Notes: generated from the letters alone by a model not told the origin. A stretch of 64,000 nucleotides of DNA from CAMXAS01 sp964442435 (GCA_964442435.1 CAYTZG010000009.1:9111-73110); one strand, 5' to 3'. Positions 52,053-62,124 are shown, numbered from the stretch's first letter. Translations and numbers: made by a program.

Positions 52053-52852
52053 TGAACACGCAAAAGAAACGGGCGGACGTCGCCTTTACCGTGGTCGAAA
52101 ACCGTCGGCTGCACCCGCGCTTCGTGCGCCTGACGTTGCAGGCGGCGGACGGCTTGCAGCCGGCGGAAGCCGGGCAGTTCGTGCAGGTGCGCGTGCCTTC
52201 GTCCCTGCACAGCTGGTTGCGCGTGCCGATTTCGTTGCATGAAATAGACGCGGCGCAGGGGCGTATCGCGTTGCTGATACAGGAAGTGGGCGAAGGCTCG
52301 CGCTGGCTGGCGTCCCGTGAGGCGGGCCACCGCTTGGACGTGCTCTATCCGTTGGGCACCGGCTTCCGCCGGCCCGCTTCGGCCACGGCCTCGCTGCTGC
52401 TGGTCGGCGGCGGTTGCGGCATGGCGCCGCTATACGGCCTGCTCAAGCAACTCAAACAAGGCCCGACGCCGCACGCAGGCCGTATCGCGTTCCTGACGGG
52501 CGCGAGAACCGCCGCCGACCTGCTCATGCAGGACGAAATCGCCGCCCTCGGCGCCGAGGCTTACGCCTGCACCGAAGACGGTACCGCCGGCGAGAAAGGC
52601 CTCGTGACGGTTCATCCGGAATTGCAGGCCTGTGCGTTCGACCAAGTATATACCTGTGGCCCCACGCCCATGATGAAGGCCGTCGCCGCCGTGGCGCAGG
52701 CCAAACACGTGCCGTGTCAGGTCTCGTTGGAGAATAAGATGGCCTGCGGCATAGGCGCCTGCCTCTGCTGCGTGACGCCCGACAAAGACCAGCATCACCG
52801 TTGCGTCTGCACGGAAGGGCCGGTGTTCGACGCCGACATTTTGGGCTGGTAG
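52052..52852 (+). CDS. pyrK: Dihydroorotate dehydrogenase electron transfer subunit
   Basis: The FAD and [2Fe-2S] subunit of class 1B dihydroorotate dehydrogenase, passing electrons from PyrD to NAD+. The 266-residue product has the flavin-binding segment SWLRVPISLHEID, the nucleotide motif LLLVGGGCGMAPLYGL, YTCGPTPMMKAV, and the C-terminal cluster ligands in MACGIGACLCCVTPD with a last cysteine in HHRCVC. It lies 18 bp before pyrD. Confidence 0.95.
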   Translation: MNTQKKRADVAFTVVENRRLHPRFVRLTLQAADGLQPAEAGQFVQVRVPSSLHSWLRVPISLHEIDAAQGRIALLIQEVGEGSRWLASREAGHRLDVLYPLGTGFRRPASATASLLLVGGGCGMAPLYGLLKQLKQGPTPHAGRIAFLTGARTAADLLMQDEIAALGAEAYACTEDGTAGEKGLVTVHPELQACAFDQVYTCGPTPMMKAVAAVAQAKHVPCQVSLENKMACGIGACLCCVTPDKDQHHRCVCTEGPVFDADILGW

Positions 52853-52870
52853 TCAAAAAAGGACAAAACA

Positions 52871-53818
52871 ATGACCACACTCAACTTACAGACCGATATA
52901 GGCCGGCTTACGCTCAAAAATCCGGTCATGACGGCTTCCGGCACGTTCGGCTACGGCTTGGAATACGCCGATTTCTGTCATCTGAACGCGTTGGGCGGCA
53001 TGGTGCTCAAGGGCACGACGCTGCATCCGCGCGAGGGCAACCCCTATCCGCGTATGGCCGAAACGCCGGCCGGTATGCTCAACGCCGTCGGCCTGCAAAA
53101 CAAGGGCGTCAAGACGCTGATAAAAGACCTGTTGCCGCCGCTTCAGGCGCATCTGTCGGCCGCCGAGGCCGCCGCGCCCGCCGCGGTGCCCACGCGCATC
53201 CTCGTCAACCTGTCGGGTTCCACGATAGAAGACTACGTGGAGGCGGCCCAGCTGCTCGATGCGGCCGAAGCCGTTTCGGGCGTCGAACTCAATATATCCT
53301 GTCCCAATGTCAAGCAGGGCGGCATGGCGTTCGGCACGCGCCCCGATACGGCGGCTGAGGTCGTGTCGGCCGTGCGCAAGGCCTACCGTGGGCCGCTGCT
53401 CGTCAAGCTCTCGCCCAACGTTACCGACATCGCCGAAATGGCGCGTGCCGTGGAGGGGGCCGGTGCCGACGGCGTTGCGCTCATCAATACGCTCTTGGGC
53501 ATGGAAGTCGATATCGAAAAGGCCAAGCCGGTGCTGTCCACGATAACGGGCGGTCTGTCCGGCCCCTGTGTCCGCCCCGTGGCGCTGCGCATGGTATGGC
53601 AGGTGTCCAAGGCCGTCAAAATCCCCGTTGTGGGCATGGGCGGCATCGTCGATGCGCGCGACGCCATCGCGTTTTTAATGGTGGGGGCTTCGGCCGTTGA
53701 GGTCGGCACCGCCAATTTCGAAGATCCGGCTTCGGCCGAAAAGATAGCGGCCGGCATCGCCGCCTACATGGAACGTAAGGGCATTGCCGACGTGCGGTCG
53801 CTTATAGGTGTTATATGA
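52871..53818 (+). CDS. pyrD: Dihydroorotate dehydrogenase, class 1B catalytic subunit
   Basis: Cytoplasmic FMN enzyme that oxidises dihydroorotate to orotate in pyrimidine synthesis. The 315-residue product shows NPVMTASGTFGYGLEY, LKGTTLHPREGNP, the active-site cysteine in ELNISCPNVKQGG, VKLSPNVTDI and the phosphate-binding VGMGGIVDARDAIAFLMVGASAVEVGTANF. Directly preceded by pyrK, as in other class 1B systems. Its stop overlaps the rnr start in ATGA. Confidence 0.96.
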   Translation: MTTLNLQTDIGRLTLKNPVMTASGTFGYGLEYADFCHLNALGGMVLKGTTLHPREGNPYPRMAETPAGMLNAVGLQNKGVKTLIKDLLPPLQAHLSAAEAAAPAAVPTRILVNLSGSTIEDYVEAAQLLDAAEAVSGVELNISCPNVKQGGMAFGTRPDTAAEVVSAVRKAYRGPLLVKLSPNVTDIAEMARAVEGAGADGVALINTLLGMEVDIEKAKPVLSTITGGLSGPCVRPVALRMVWQVSKAVKIPVVGMGGIVDARDAIAFLMVGASAVEVGTANFEDPASAEKIAAGIAAYMERKGIADVRSLIGVI

Positions 53819-56045
53819 GGAAAAAGAGAAATGCAACCAAGCCGGGCCGCGGCAAACAGAAAAGCGGTCGTTCATCCAATTCGTGCGGCCGGCACAACGA
53901 CCGCCATCGCCATATTCCCGAAAGCCTGCGTCAATACGTAACGGGCAAGGTCGATATGANNNNNNNNNNNNNNNNNNNNNNNNNNNNNNNNNNNNNNNNN
54001 NNNNNNNNNNNNNNNNNNNNNNNNNNNNNNNNNNNNNNNNNNNNNNNNNNNNNNNNNNNCATCGCCATATTCCCGAAAGCCTGCGTCAATACGTAACGGG
54101 CAAGGTCGATATGAAATCGTCGGGCAAGGCCTATCTGTTGCCCGATAACAAGGAAATCGAAGACGTCTTTATCGCCGCCAATCACACCAAACACGCCATG
54201 GACGGTGACCACGTGCGCGTGCTGCTGTTCCCGCGCCGCGGCTCGGTGGGCAAGCTGGAGGGGCAAATCGTCGAAATCCTGCAACGCAACAAGAACTACA
54301 TCGTGGGCATCGTCACGCGCAGCGGCGCGTATTATTTCCTTGAACCCGACAACCCGTCCGTGCCCGTCGATATCTTCCTGCCGGCCGATACACTCAAGGA
54401 CGCCAAGCCCGGCGAAAAAGTCGTCGTGCGGATTGTCGATTGGCCGCCGCATCTCAACAATCCCGTCGGCGAAGTCATCGCCGTGCTGGGCAAGCCCGGC
54501 GACAACACGGTGGAGATGCAGTCCATTCTGGCCGACTACAATTTCCCGCTCTCTTACCCGGCGGCCGCCGAAGCGGAAGCCGCCAAGATGAAAGACGAGG
54601 TGACGGCCGCCGACCTGAAGCAACGGCGCGATTTCAGAAACATATATACCTGTACGATAGACCCCGTCGATGCCAAGGACTACGACGACGCGCTGTCGTT
54701 CCGAAGCCTGCCCGACGGACAGGTGGAAGTGGGCGTGCATATCGCCGACGTCTCGCATTTCGTCAAGCCGGGTTCGGCCATCGACCAAGAGGCCTACGAC
54801 CGCGCCACGTCGGTCTATCTTGTTGACCGCACCATCGCGATGCTGCCCGAACGGCTGAGCAACGACCTCTGTTCGCTCCGCGCCGATGTGGAGCGCTTTA
54901 CGTTCTCGGCCCTCTTTACGATGAAGCCCGAAACGGCCGAGGTCACCGATTTTTGGTTCGGCAAGGGCGTTATCCGTTCCAACCGCCGTTTCGCCTACGA
55001 ACAAGTGCAGGCGGTGCTGGAAGCCGAAGGATTGGCCACGCCCTCCGTCTCGGCGGTCAAGGTGTCCGCGCCCGAACCCGCGCTCACGGCCTCCGAAGTC
55101 AAGGCCTTGACGGCCCTGTTCGCCATTTCGCAGAAACTCAAGGAGGCGCGTTACGCCAAGGGCGCCATCAATTTCCATTCGCAGGAAGTCCGCTTCCGGC
55201 TCGACCCGGTTACGGCCAAGCCGCTGAGCGTCTATGTCAAAGAGCAGAAAGAGGCCAATTTTCTGGTCGAAGAGTTTATGTTGCTGGCCAACCGCTACGT
55301 GGCCGAATGGGCGGGCAAGCGCAAGAAAGCCTTTGTCTATCGCGTCCACGACGAGCCCAACCCCGAAAAACTCAACACGTTCGTGGAGTTCGTCCGCAAG
55401 TTGGGCTATAAGATGAACACGCGCAGCCGTTCGGGCCTCGTCAAGTCGTTCAACACGCTGTTGACGCAGGTGGTGGGCAAGGCCGAGCAGAACATGATAG
55501 AAACCATTTCGGTGCGCACGATGGCCAAGGCCTACTATTCCACCAACAATATCGGCCACTACGGGTTGGCGTTCAAGTACTACACGCATTTCACGTCGCC
55601 CATCCGCCGTTATCCCGACCTGATGGTGCACCGCCTGTTGGCCCATTATCTCGGGCAGGCCGACGCCAAGGGCGCGGCGCCCGATGTCGCCACGCTGGAG
55701 GAACGCTGCGAGCACAGTTCCGAGATGGAACGCCGCGCCGCCGAGGCCGAACGCGCTTCAGTCAAGTACAAGCAGGCCGAATATCTGTCCGACAAGGTGG
55801 GCGAGTATTTCTACGGGCTGGTGTCGGGCGTCAGCAAATGGGGCATCTATGTGGCCTTGGAAGGCAACTATTGCGAGGGCATGGTGCCGTTGCGCAGCCT
55901 GACCGACGATTTTTACGAACTTGACGAAGAGAACTACCGCGTGGTCGGCGTCCGCACCGGACAGTCCTATAAATTGGGCGACCGCGTTAAAATCCGCGTC
56001 GATTCCGTCGATATGAACAAGAAGCAGATGAATTTCTCTTTCTGA
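53815..56045 (+). CDS. rnr: Ribonuclease R, interrupted by an artificial scaffold gap
   Basis: A 3'-5' exoribonuclease that degrades structured RNA. The frame from 53815 (MRKKRNATKPGRGKQKSGR) runs into 100 N at 53960. The 55 bp before the gap are repeated exactly after it, and both copies encode HRHIPESLRQYVTGKVDM. Collapsing the gap and one copy (155 bp) leaves 2076 bp, a continuous 691-residue protein. It has a cold-shock-like domain, the RNB core (TIDPVDAKDYDDALS, LPERLSNDLCSLRADVERFTFS, YTHFTSPIRRYPDLMVHRLL) and a C-terminal S1 domain. As deposited, the reading frame before and after the gap differs, so automatic annotation would give a wrong N-terminus. Confidence 0.93.
53960..54059. other. 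Scaffold gap of exactly 100 N flanked by an identical 55-bp duplicate
   Basis: 53905-53959 and 54060-54114 are identical over 55 bp. This is the signature of two contigs that truly overlap but were joined with a standard gap. Confidence 0.97.
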
Positions 56046-56050
56046 AAGGA

Positions 56051-56080
56051 TTGCTTTTTAGAAAAAAAATGCTACCTTTG
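56051..56080 (+). promoter_or_regulatory. Promoter of rpmH
   Basis: TTG (56051-56053), 19-bp spacer, TACCTTTG (56073-56080). The leader to the rpmH start is about 85 nt long. Confidence 0.68.
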
Positions 56081-56169
56081 CAGTCCATTTTTGCGGCGGG
56101 AACTACACGGTTCGCCCGCAAAAAGCGACTTAAAGTACGGATAATTAACTATTTGAAAAACGAGAGATT

Positions 56170-56316
56170 ATGAAACGCACATTTCAGCCCTCCAAGAGAA
56201 AGCGCATCAATAAACACGGCTTCAGAGAAAGAATGTCCACGGCCAACGGTCGTCGCGTATTGGCCGCCCGTCGTGCCAAGGGCCGGAAACGTCTGACGGT
56301 TTCGGACGAACGTTAG
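56170..56316 (+). CDS. rpmH: 50S ribosomal protein L34
   Basis: A basic protein of 48 residues, starting MKRTFQPSKRKRINKHGFRERM and continuing with the family motif ANGRRVLAARRAKGRKRLTVSDE. The length and sequence are typical of L34 of the large ribosomal subunit. The usual neighbours rnpA and dnaA are absent; it stands alone behind rnr with its own promoter. Confidence 0.96.
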   Translation: MKRTFQPSKRKRINKHGFRERMSTANGRRVLAARRAKGRKRLTVSDER

Positions 56317-56429
56317 TCGTTCGCGCCGGACGCAGTGGCGTTAATAGGTTAGCCCAAGCCGCCGATGGCCCGTGTTCCGCATGGGGGCGGGGCTCGCGGA
56401 GGCAGGGTTGGACATAAAAGCATCATAGC

Positions 56430-56470
56430 AAGGGGCGTTGTTCCACACGGAGCGACGCCCCTTCCTTTTT
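56430..56470 (+). terminator. Terminator downstream of rpmH
   Basis: AAGGGGCGT / ACGCCCCTT stem with a 16-nt loop, followed by CCTTTTT. It separates rpmH from the C25 peptidase promoter. Confidence 0.75.
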
Positions 56471-56484
56471 GTTCCCGAAATGCT

Positions 56485-56492
56485 TATATTTG
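56485..56492 (+). promoter_or_regulatory. -7 box of the C25 peptidase gene
   Basis: TATATTTG, 20 bp upstream of the first possible start (56512); no -33 box at standard spacing. Confidence 0.55.
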
Positions 56493-56550
56493 CATATCCA
56501 AGAAACATCATATGGTTGAACCCTATAAATCAAAATATAACATGATGCAG

Positions 56551-59500
56551 ATGAAACGAATCGTGGCCCTGCGGCCGATGCTCGTCATCGGTTGTGTGCT
56601 GGCCTTGCTGGCGGGGCGCGTGTCCGCCGCCGAACCTGCGGCCAACCCGCTTTCCGTCAAGAAACATACCGCCAATGCGTGGCAATTGAAAGCTTCGACC
56701 TTCGACGGCATGACCGTCAAGATGACGTTGGGTCAGATCAGCGACGTGCGCACGGTGGAAGTGCCGGAACACGGTCAATTCCTGTCCTTGGCCATCGACG
56801 GCTATGTGCCGATGGGCACGGTCGGTCAGCCCGCCTTGCCCGCCCATATCAAAATCATCGAAATACCGCAGGGGGCGGAACCCGTGGTTGAAATCCTGCG
56901 CGACAAGGTCGAAATCGTGGATTTGTCGGCCTATGGCGCTCTGCCGCTTTTCCCGATGCAGGCACCGGTCAGCAAGGGCTCCAAGCCGGCGCCCGCCTTC
57001 GCTTACGACAGGCAGGTCTATGCGGCCAAAGGCTATCAGGCGCCGGAATTGGTGCGGGTTGAAATCATGGGCGAGAGCCGCGGCGTGCGTTTGGCCAAGC
57101 TCATCGTTTCGCCCGTAGAATACAACCCCGTCCAAAACCGTCTGCGCGTCCATACGGATTTGGATTTCGAACTGCGCTTCGAGGGCGCGGATTACGACGC
57201 CACGCAGGCGAAAAAACGGCGTTACCATTCCGAAGGTTTCCGGGTAGCCGAAAACGCGGGTGTCAATGCGGCGGCCATGCGGATGGAAGCGCGGGCCACC
57301 AAGGCGAACAAGGTGGATGAACAGCCGTTGCGTTATGCGATTGTGGCCGACCCCAAGTTCAAGGAGGCCTTGCAGGACTTTATCACGTGGAAGCGTCAGC
57401 AGGGTTATGATGTCGTGGAGGCTTATACGTCCGACAAGGCGGTCGGATACACTTCGACCTCGATACGGAATTATCTCCGGAATATGTATATCGAAGCTTC
57501 GGAAGCCAATCCTGCCCCCACTTACGTCCTGTTGGTGGGCGATACCAAAGAGATTCCCCCTTTCGACAGCCGGGAAAATTATTACAACGACCATATCACC
57601 GACCTCTATTTCGTCGAATATACGGGCGACAAGTTGCCGGATGCCTATCTCGGCCGTTTTTCCGCCTCCACGGTGGAAGACCTTATGCCGCAGCTCCACA
57701 AGACGATGTATATGTCGCGTTTGAACGAAGAGGCGGCCGATTTTGTCGATACCACGCTGTTGGTGGCCGGTAACGATGAAAAACACAATATTTCCCACCT
57801 CAATCCGGCCTTGCGTTATCTCCATGCTTATGCCGCCGCGGAAGAAGGCGTCGCGGCCTTGCTCTATCTGGCACCGACGTCATCCACCGGCGATGTGGAA
57901 GACGAAATCATCGCGCGTATTTCGGCCGGGGCGGGTTTGATTTTTTATACGGGTCACGGCATGGAGTACGAATGGTGTGAACCCCAAATTTCCAACACCG
58001 TATTGCGGAAAAAGATTTTCAATAAGGACAAATACCCGATGATGGTCGGCAACTGTTGTCTTACGGGCGCGTTCAACTATCGGGCTGAACCCTGTTTCGG
58101 CGAACAGCTGTTGCGTAGCGAAGACAAGGGGGCCGTTGCCTATATCGGCGCCACGAACAGCTCCTATTTCGACGAGGATTTCTATTGGGTCGTGGGGCTG
58201 ACGGAGATTGACCCGACGGGAAAAAAGGACTATACTTACGAGAATACGGGTCTCGGCGCGTCGGACTGCTTCTACCACACGCACGGCGAGCCTTTCTCCG
58301 AATGGGCCGTCACGGCTTCCGATATCATTTACCGGGGCAATATGGAAGTGGAAGGTTCCGGCAGCGACATGAACAACTACTATTGGGAAATCTACGAGCT
58401 TTTCGGCGACCCGTCCTACCGGCCCTATAAGAAAAAACCGAGTCCGACACCCATTGACTGTGCGGACGAGATTGTCGTGGGCACCGCGTGGTTGAGCGTA
58501 CAGACGGCGCCTTACGCGCAATTGTCGCTCTACGGTGCGGACAATGTGCCCGTGGCCGTGGTTTCGGCCGATGCCGACGGACTTGCCGATTTGCCGACGC
58601 TGAACGTGGCGGTGGGCGACTACCATTTATATGCCGGGGCGTCCGATTATACCGATAACGAAATCGCCATCAAGGCCACGATGCCGAGCGGCAAGTTCGT
58701 GTTTGCCGAAAAGCTTCAGGTCTATGACGGCGACGAAGCGGTGACGAGCGGTATATATGGCAAGCGCTACGATGTTTCGTTGCAAATACAGAACTTGGGT
58801 ACGGAAGCGGTAAACGCCATCCGCGTGCATCTGCGTTCGGACGACCCCTATTTCGTGGCGGGCGAAGATTATGTATATAATACAAAGAGCGAGCCGGGCG
58901 ATGAGGTGACGTTGGATAAAAAACTTTCTTTCAGCATCTCGCCCGACATCCCCAACAACCATTTGGTGCGTTACTACGTGGAACTGACACCGGACGCCGT
59001 GGCGGAACCGATGACCCGTCTGTTTCGGATAACGGTGGCCGCGTCTGAACTTCAACTGGAGGGGATAACGATCGATGATTCCACGTCGGCGAAACCCAAC
59101 GGCGTGCTGGACGGCGGCGAAACGGTAAAGGTTACGTTGAGCCTGTATAACGCCGGCGCTACGGCGGCGCGTGACATCAAAACCACGTTCGTTTCCGAAA
59201 AAGACTATCTGATTTTGCCGGAAGGCCAAGCCGATTGGGGCACGATTGCGGCCGGCGAAACCGTGACGCGGGAATTCCAGTTGGGCGCTGTGGCGGATAA
59301 AGCCTATCATGATGTATATACTGTTGTCTGCAAAATGAACGCCGACGGGCGCATTCAGGACGCGAAGTTTACTTCTTATGTAGAACCGGTTGTGGAAACG
59401 TTTGAAACCGGCGATTTCAGCTTTGTGGCTTGGGATGCGGCTTCCGATTGGGTCATTTCGGATTCCGCCGCCCATGGCGGACGGTATTGTGCGGCCAGCG

Positions 59501-60108
59501 CGCGTATCAACGACCGCGATACGAGCCGTCTGCGGATAACGGTCAACGTCCTGTTGGACGATTCAGTCGGCTTCTACTACCGAACCTCGACCGAAGGCAT
59601 GACGGCCTCGGTGGGCGATTTTCTGCTGTTCTTGATAGATGGCCGGATAATGGGCCGGTGGAACCGGGAGAATCCGTGGACGTATGTTTCCTATCCGGTA
59701 TCGGCCGGCGCGCATACGTTGGAATGGTTGTATGTAAAGGATGCGAGCGAGGCGGGCGGTGCCGACCGCGTTTGGATAGACGATGTGCGTTTGCCGGTGG
59801 GGAGCCGCACGATAGTGGCCAATGAATGGCTTTCGGAATTAAGTGTTTCCGGCGAGCCTTTGTTTGCCGTGGTGGGCAATACGGTTTCCGAACTGAACCT
59901 GCATTTCAAGGCGCTCAAGGAGAGCCGTGGCCGTTTGTATTTACTCGATATGCTGGGCGAGAACGTCGCTACGTTGGCGGCCGACCTGCGGATTGCGGAG
60001 GGCGAGAGCGATTATGCGTTCTCCGTGGCCGGATTGAAACCGGGGCTTTACGTCTGCGTGTTTGAAGGCGCGGACGGTCGCACGGCGGTCAAATTCATCA
60101 AACGATAA
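56551..60108 (+). CDS. Gingipain-like C25 cysteine peptidase, T9SS cargo
   Basis: A secreted protease of about 1185 residues. Signal peptide (core MLVIGCVLALLAG), then a propeptide of about 250 residues, then the C25 domain. The likely catalytic pair is His469 in YTGHGMEYEWCEP and Cys502 in VGNCCLTGAFNY, with the same 33-residue spacing I recall for RgpB. The following CFGEQLLR, AYIGATNSSYFDEDFYW and YYWEIYELFGDPS segments also resemble gingipains. Several Ig-like beta domains and a type A T9SS sorting domain (GRLYLLDMLGENVA to GLYVCVFEG, FIKR) end the protein. The start may be 56512, 56542 or 56545; 56551 gives the neatest signal peptide. It is likely released or surface-bound and digests proteins. 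Confidence 0.93.
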   Translation: MKRIVALRPMLVIGCVLALLAGRVSAAEPAANPLSVKKHTANAWQLKASTFDGMTVKMTLGQISDVRTVEVPEHGQFLSLAIDGYVPMGTVGQPALPAHIKIIEIPQGAEPVVEILRDKVEIVDLSAYGALPLFPMQAPVSKGSKPAPAFAYDRQVYAAKGYQAPELVRVEIMGESRGVRLAKLIVSPVEYNPVQNRLRVHTDLDFELRFEGADYDATQAKKRRYHSEGFRVAENAGVNAAAMRMEARATKANKVDEQPLRYAIVADPKFKEALQDFITWKRQQGYDVVEAYTSDKAVGYTSTSIRNYLRNMYIEASEANPAPTYVLLVGDTKEIPPFDSRENYYNDHITDLYFVEYTGDKLPDAYLGRFSASTVEDLMPQLHKTMYMSRLNEEAADFVDTTLLVAGNDEKHNISHLNPALRYLHAYAAAEEGVAALLYLAPTSSTGDVEDEIIARISAGAGLIFYTGHGMEYEWCEPQISNTVLRKKIFNKDKYPMMVGNCCLTGAFNYRAEPCFGEQLLRSEDKGAVAYIGATNSSYFDEDFYWVVGLTEIDPTGKKDYTYENTGLGASDCFYHTHGEPFSEWAVTASDIIYRGNMEVEGSGSDMNNYYWEIYELFGDPSYRPYKKKPSPTPIDCADEIVVGTAWLSVQTAPYAQLSLYGADNVPVAVVSADADGLADLPTLNVAVGDYHLYAGASDYTDNEIAIKATMPSGKFVFAEKLQVYDGDEAVTSGIYGKRYDVSLQIQNLGTEAVNAIRVHLRSDDPYFVAGEDYVYNTKSEPGDEVTLDKKLSFSISPDIPNNHLVRYYVELTPDAVAEPMTRLFRITVAASELQLEGITIDDSTSAKPNGVLDGGETVKVTLSLYNAGATAARDIKTTFVSEKDYLILPEGQADWGTIAAGETVTREFQLGAVADKAYHDVYTVVCKMNADGRIQDAKFTSYVEPVVETFETGDFSFVAWDAASDWVISDSAAHGGRYCAASARINDRDTSRLRITVNVLLDDSVGFYYRTSTEGMTASVGDFLLFLIDGRIMGRWNRENPWTYVSYPVSAGAHTLEWLYVKDASEAGGADRVWIDDVRLPVGSRTIVANEWLSELSVSGEPLFAVVGNTVSELNLHFKALKESRGRLYLLDMLGENVATLAADLRIAEGESDYAFSVAGLKPGLYVCVFEGADGRTAVKFIKR

Positions 60109-60124
60109 AAAAGGAGGACAACCT

Positions 60125-61513
60125 ATGTTCGACAAGAAAACTTATATGGCGCGTCGCGCGCAGTTGAAAAAAGACGTTAAAAGCGGCCTGATTGTATTTC
60201 CGGCCAACGAAGAGGCGTCGGCCAATTATGCGGCCAACACCTATCCGTTCCGTCAGGACAGCAATTTCCTGTATTTTTTCGGTTTGCAGGAACCGGGCAT
60301 GGTCGGGGTCATCGATGTGGACGCCGACCAGGATTGGCTGTATGCCGACGATTTGACGATGGACGACATCATTTGGATGGGGCATCTGCCCAGCGTGGCC
60401 GAACAGGCGTCGCGTGTGGGCGTGCAGCATACGGCTCCCATCAAGGACTTGGCCGAATTGTTGCATAAGGCGGTGTTGAGCCACAAGCGCATCCATTTCG
60501 TGAACCCCTACCGTATGCACGTGGCCATCAAACTCTCGCAGTGGCTGGCCATGCCGCTGGGCGACTTGGCCAAAAACCAGTCGGTGGAACTCATCAAGGC
60601 CATCGTCAAGCAGCGTTCCATCAAAACGCGCGAGGAAGTGGAAGAAATAGAGCAGGCCATGATTGTGGCGCATCAGATGCACACGGTGGCCATGCGCCTC
60701 TGCAAGCCGGGCAATTACGAATACCAGGTGGTCGGTGCCATGGAAGGCATCGTGGCCTCCCACCACGGCGGTATGTCGTTTCCGCCCATCGTTTCGATGA
60801 ACGGGCAAACGCTGCACAACCACCACCACGACCAGTTGCTCAAGGAAGGCCGGCTTATGGTGGCCGACGCGGGCGCGGAGGTACATTCCAACTATTGCTC
60901 CGACGTTACGCGCACCACGCCGGTGGGCGGCGTCTACAGCACGCGGCAGAAAGAAATCTACGAAATCGTGCTCAAGGCCAATATGGACGTCATCGACACG
61001 TTGAAACCCGGTCTGCCTTACCGCGACTATCATCTCAACGCCTGCAAGATCATCGCCTCCGGCCTCAAGGCACTCGGCCTTATGAAAGGCGATGTGGAAG
61101 AAGCCGTCATGCAGGGCGCGCACGCCTTGTTCATGCCGCACGGCTTGGGCCACATGATGGGCTTGGACGTACACGATATGGAGAACATGGGCGAAAACCT
61201 GTTCGGCTACGACGACGAAATCAAGCGTTCGGAGCAGTTCGGCTTGGCCTATCTGCGTTTGGGCCGCAAGCTGGAACCCGGTTTCGTGCTTACGGTAGAG
61301 CCCGGCATCTATTTCATCCCCGCGCTCATCGACCTGTGGAAGTCGGAAGGCAAGTTCACCAACTTCATCAACTACGATAAACTTGAATCCTACAAGGATT
61401 TCGGCGGCATCCGCATCGAAGACGACGTGCTGATTACCGAAAAGGGCGGCAGCGTGTTGGGCCCCAAGATTCCCAAAACGGTACAGGAAGTAGAGGAATG
61501 GTGCGGTCAGTGA
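60125..61513 (+). CDS. pepP: Xaa-Pro aminopeptidase (aminopeptidase P, M24B)
   Basis: A cytoplasmic dinuclear-metal enzyme of 462 residues removing N-terminal residues before proline. The N-terminal domain has FPANEEASANYAANTYPFRQDSNFLYFFGL. The pita-bread domain carries metal ligands in VADAGAEVHSNYCSDVTRT, HGLGHMMGLDVHD, VLTVEPGIYF and GGIRIEDDVLIT. An AAAAGGAGG ribosome-binding site, unusually strong for this phylum, lies 8 bp before the start at 60125. It follows the C25 gene by 16 bp, so secreted proteolysis and proline-peptide turnover may be coexpressed. Confidence 0.95.
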   Translation: MFDKKTYMARRAQLKKDVKSGLIVFPANEEASANYAANTYPFRQDSNFLYFFGLQEPGMVGVIDVDADQDWLYADDLTMDDIIWMGHLPSVAEQASRVGVQHTAPIKDLAELLHKAVLSHKRIHFVNPYRMHVAIKLSQWLAMPLGDLAKNQSVELIKAIVKQRSIKTREEVEEIEQAMIVAHQMHTVAMRLCKPGNYEYQVVGAMEGIVASHHGGMSFPPIVSMNGQTLHNHHHDQLLKEGRLMVADAGAEVHSNYCSDVTRTTPVGGVYSTRQKEIYEIVLKANMDVIDTLKPGLPYRDYHLNACKIIASGLKALGLMKGDVEEAVMQGAHALFMPHGLGHMMGLDVHDMENMGENLFGYDDEIKRSEQFGLAYLRLGRKLEPGFVLTVEPGIYFIPALIDLWKSEGKFTNFINYDKLESYKDFGGIRIEDDVLITEKGGSVLGPKIPKTVQEVEEWCGQ

Positions 61514-61537
61514 TAATCAACAAACGATAAGCGAGTC

Positions 61538-62107
61538 ATGAAAAAACTGATGTTGATGCTGGGCATGGCGGCCTTGTTGGCGGTGCCCGCAACGGTAAAG
61601 GCCGGGGGCGTTTACGAAGGCCCGGCCAAAGGGATGTCCATTATCGGCCTCCGTTTGGGGCTGTCGAATATCGTGGGCGTAAACGCCACTTACGACTACG
61701 CTTTGGCGCGGGTTTGGAAAGGCACGTTCACGATTGGCGGTCAGGTGGGCTATATGTGGGATGGTTATACGGCCCTTTATAAAGACGGGCTCGGTACCAA
61801 AGGACACTATTCGTACCACAATATCAGCCTCCGCGTGCGGACCACCTACCGTTTCAACGTGGTGGTGCCCGAATGGGAAGTCTATGGCGGTGTGGCTTTG
61901 GGTGCCTCGGTAACGCCGTGGAGCAAGGTCCAAAAAACGAGCGGTCAGGTCATTTACCGCAATTCCGGTGTTGACGCTTGGGTTTCCGGCGCGTTCATCC
62001 TCGGCACCACCTACCACTTTACCGATGCCCTCGGTCTGAACCTCGAGTTCGATTTCGGCGACTGGGCCACGAGTTGGGTCAACCTCGGCGTCAATTACAA
62101 GTTTTAA
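61538..62107 (+). CDS. Small outer-membrane beta-barrel protein
   Basis: A predicted outer-membrane protein of 189 residues. Signal peptide MKKLMLMLGMAALLAVPATVKA, then amphipathic strands such as SIIGLRLGLSNIVGVNATYDYAL and GTFTIGGQVGYMW, ending in VNLGVNYKF with the terminal phenylalanine expected for barrel assembly. Function unknown. It follows pepP by 24 bp and ends with a strong terminator. Confidence 0.82.
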   Translation: MKKLMLMLGMAALLAVPATVKAGGVYEGPAKGMSIIGLRLGLSNIVGVNATYDYALARVWKGTFTIGGQVGYMWDGYTALYKDGLGTKGHYSYHNISLRVRTTYRFNVVVPEWEVYGGVALGASVTPWSKVQKTSGQVIYRNSGVDAWVSGAFILGTTYHFTDALGLNLEFDFGDWATSWVNLGVNYKF

Positions 62108-62124
62108 AGCCAACGGGCGATAAT

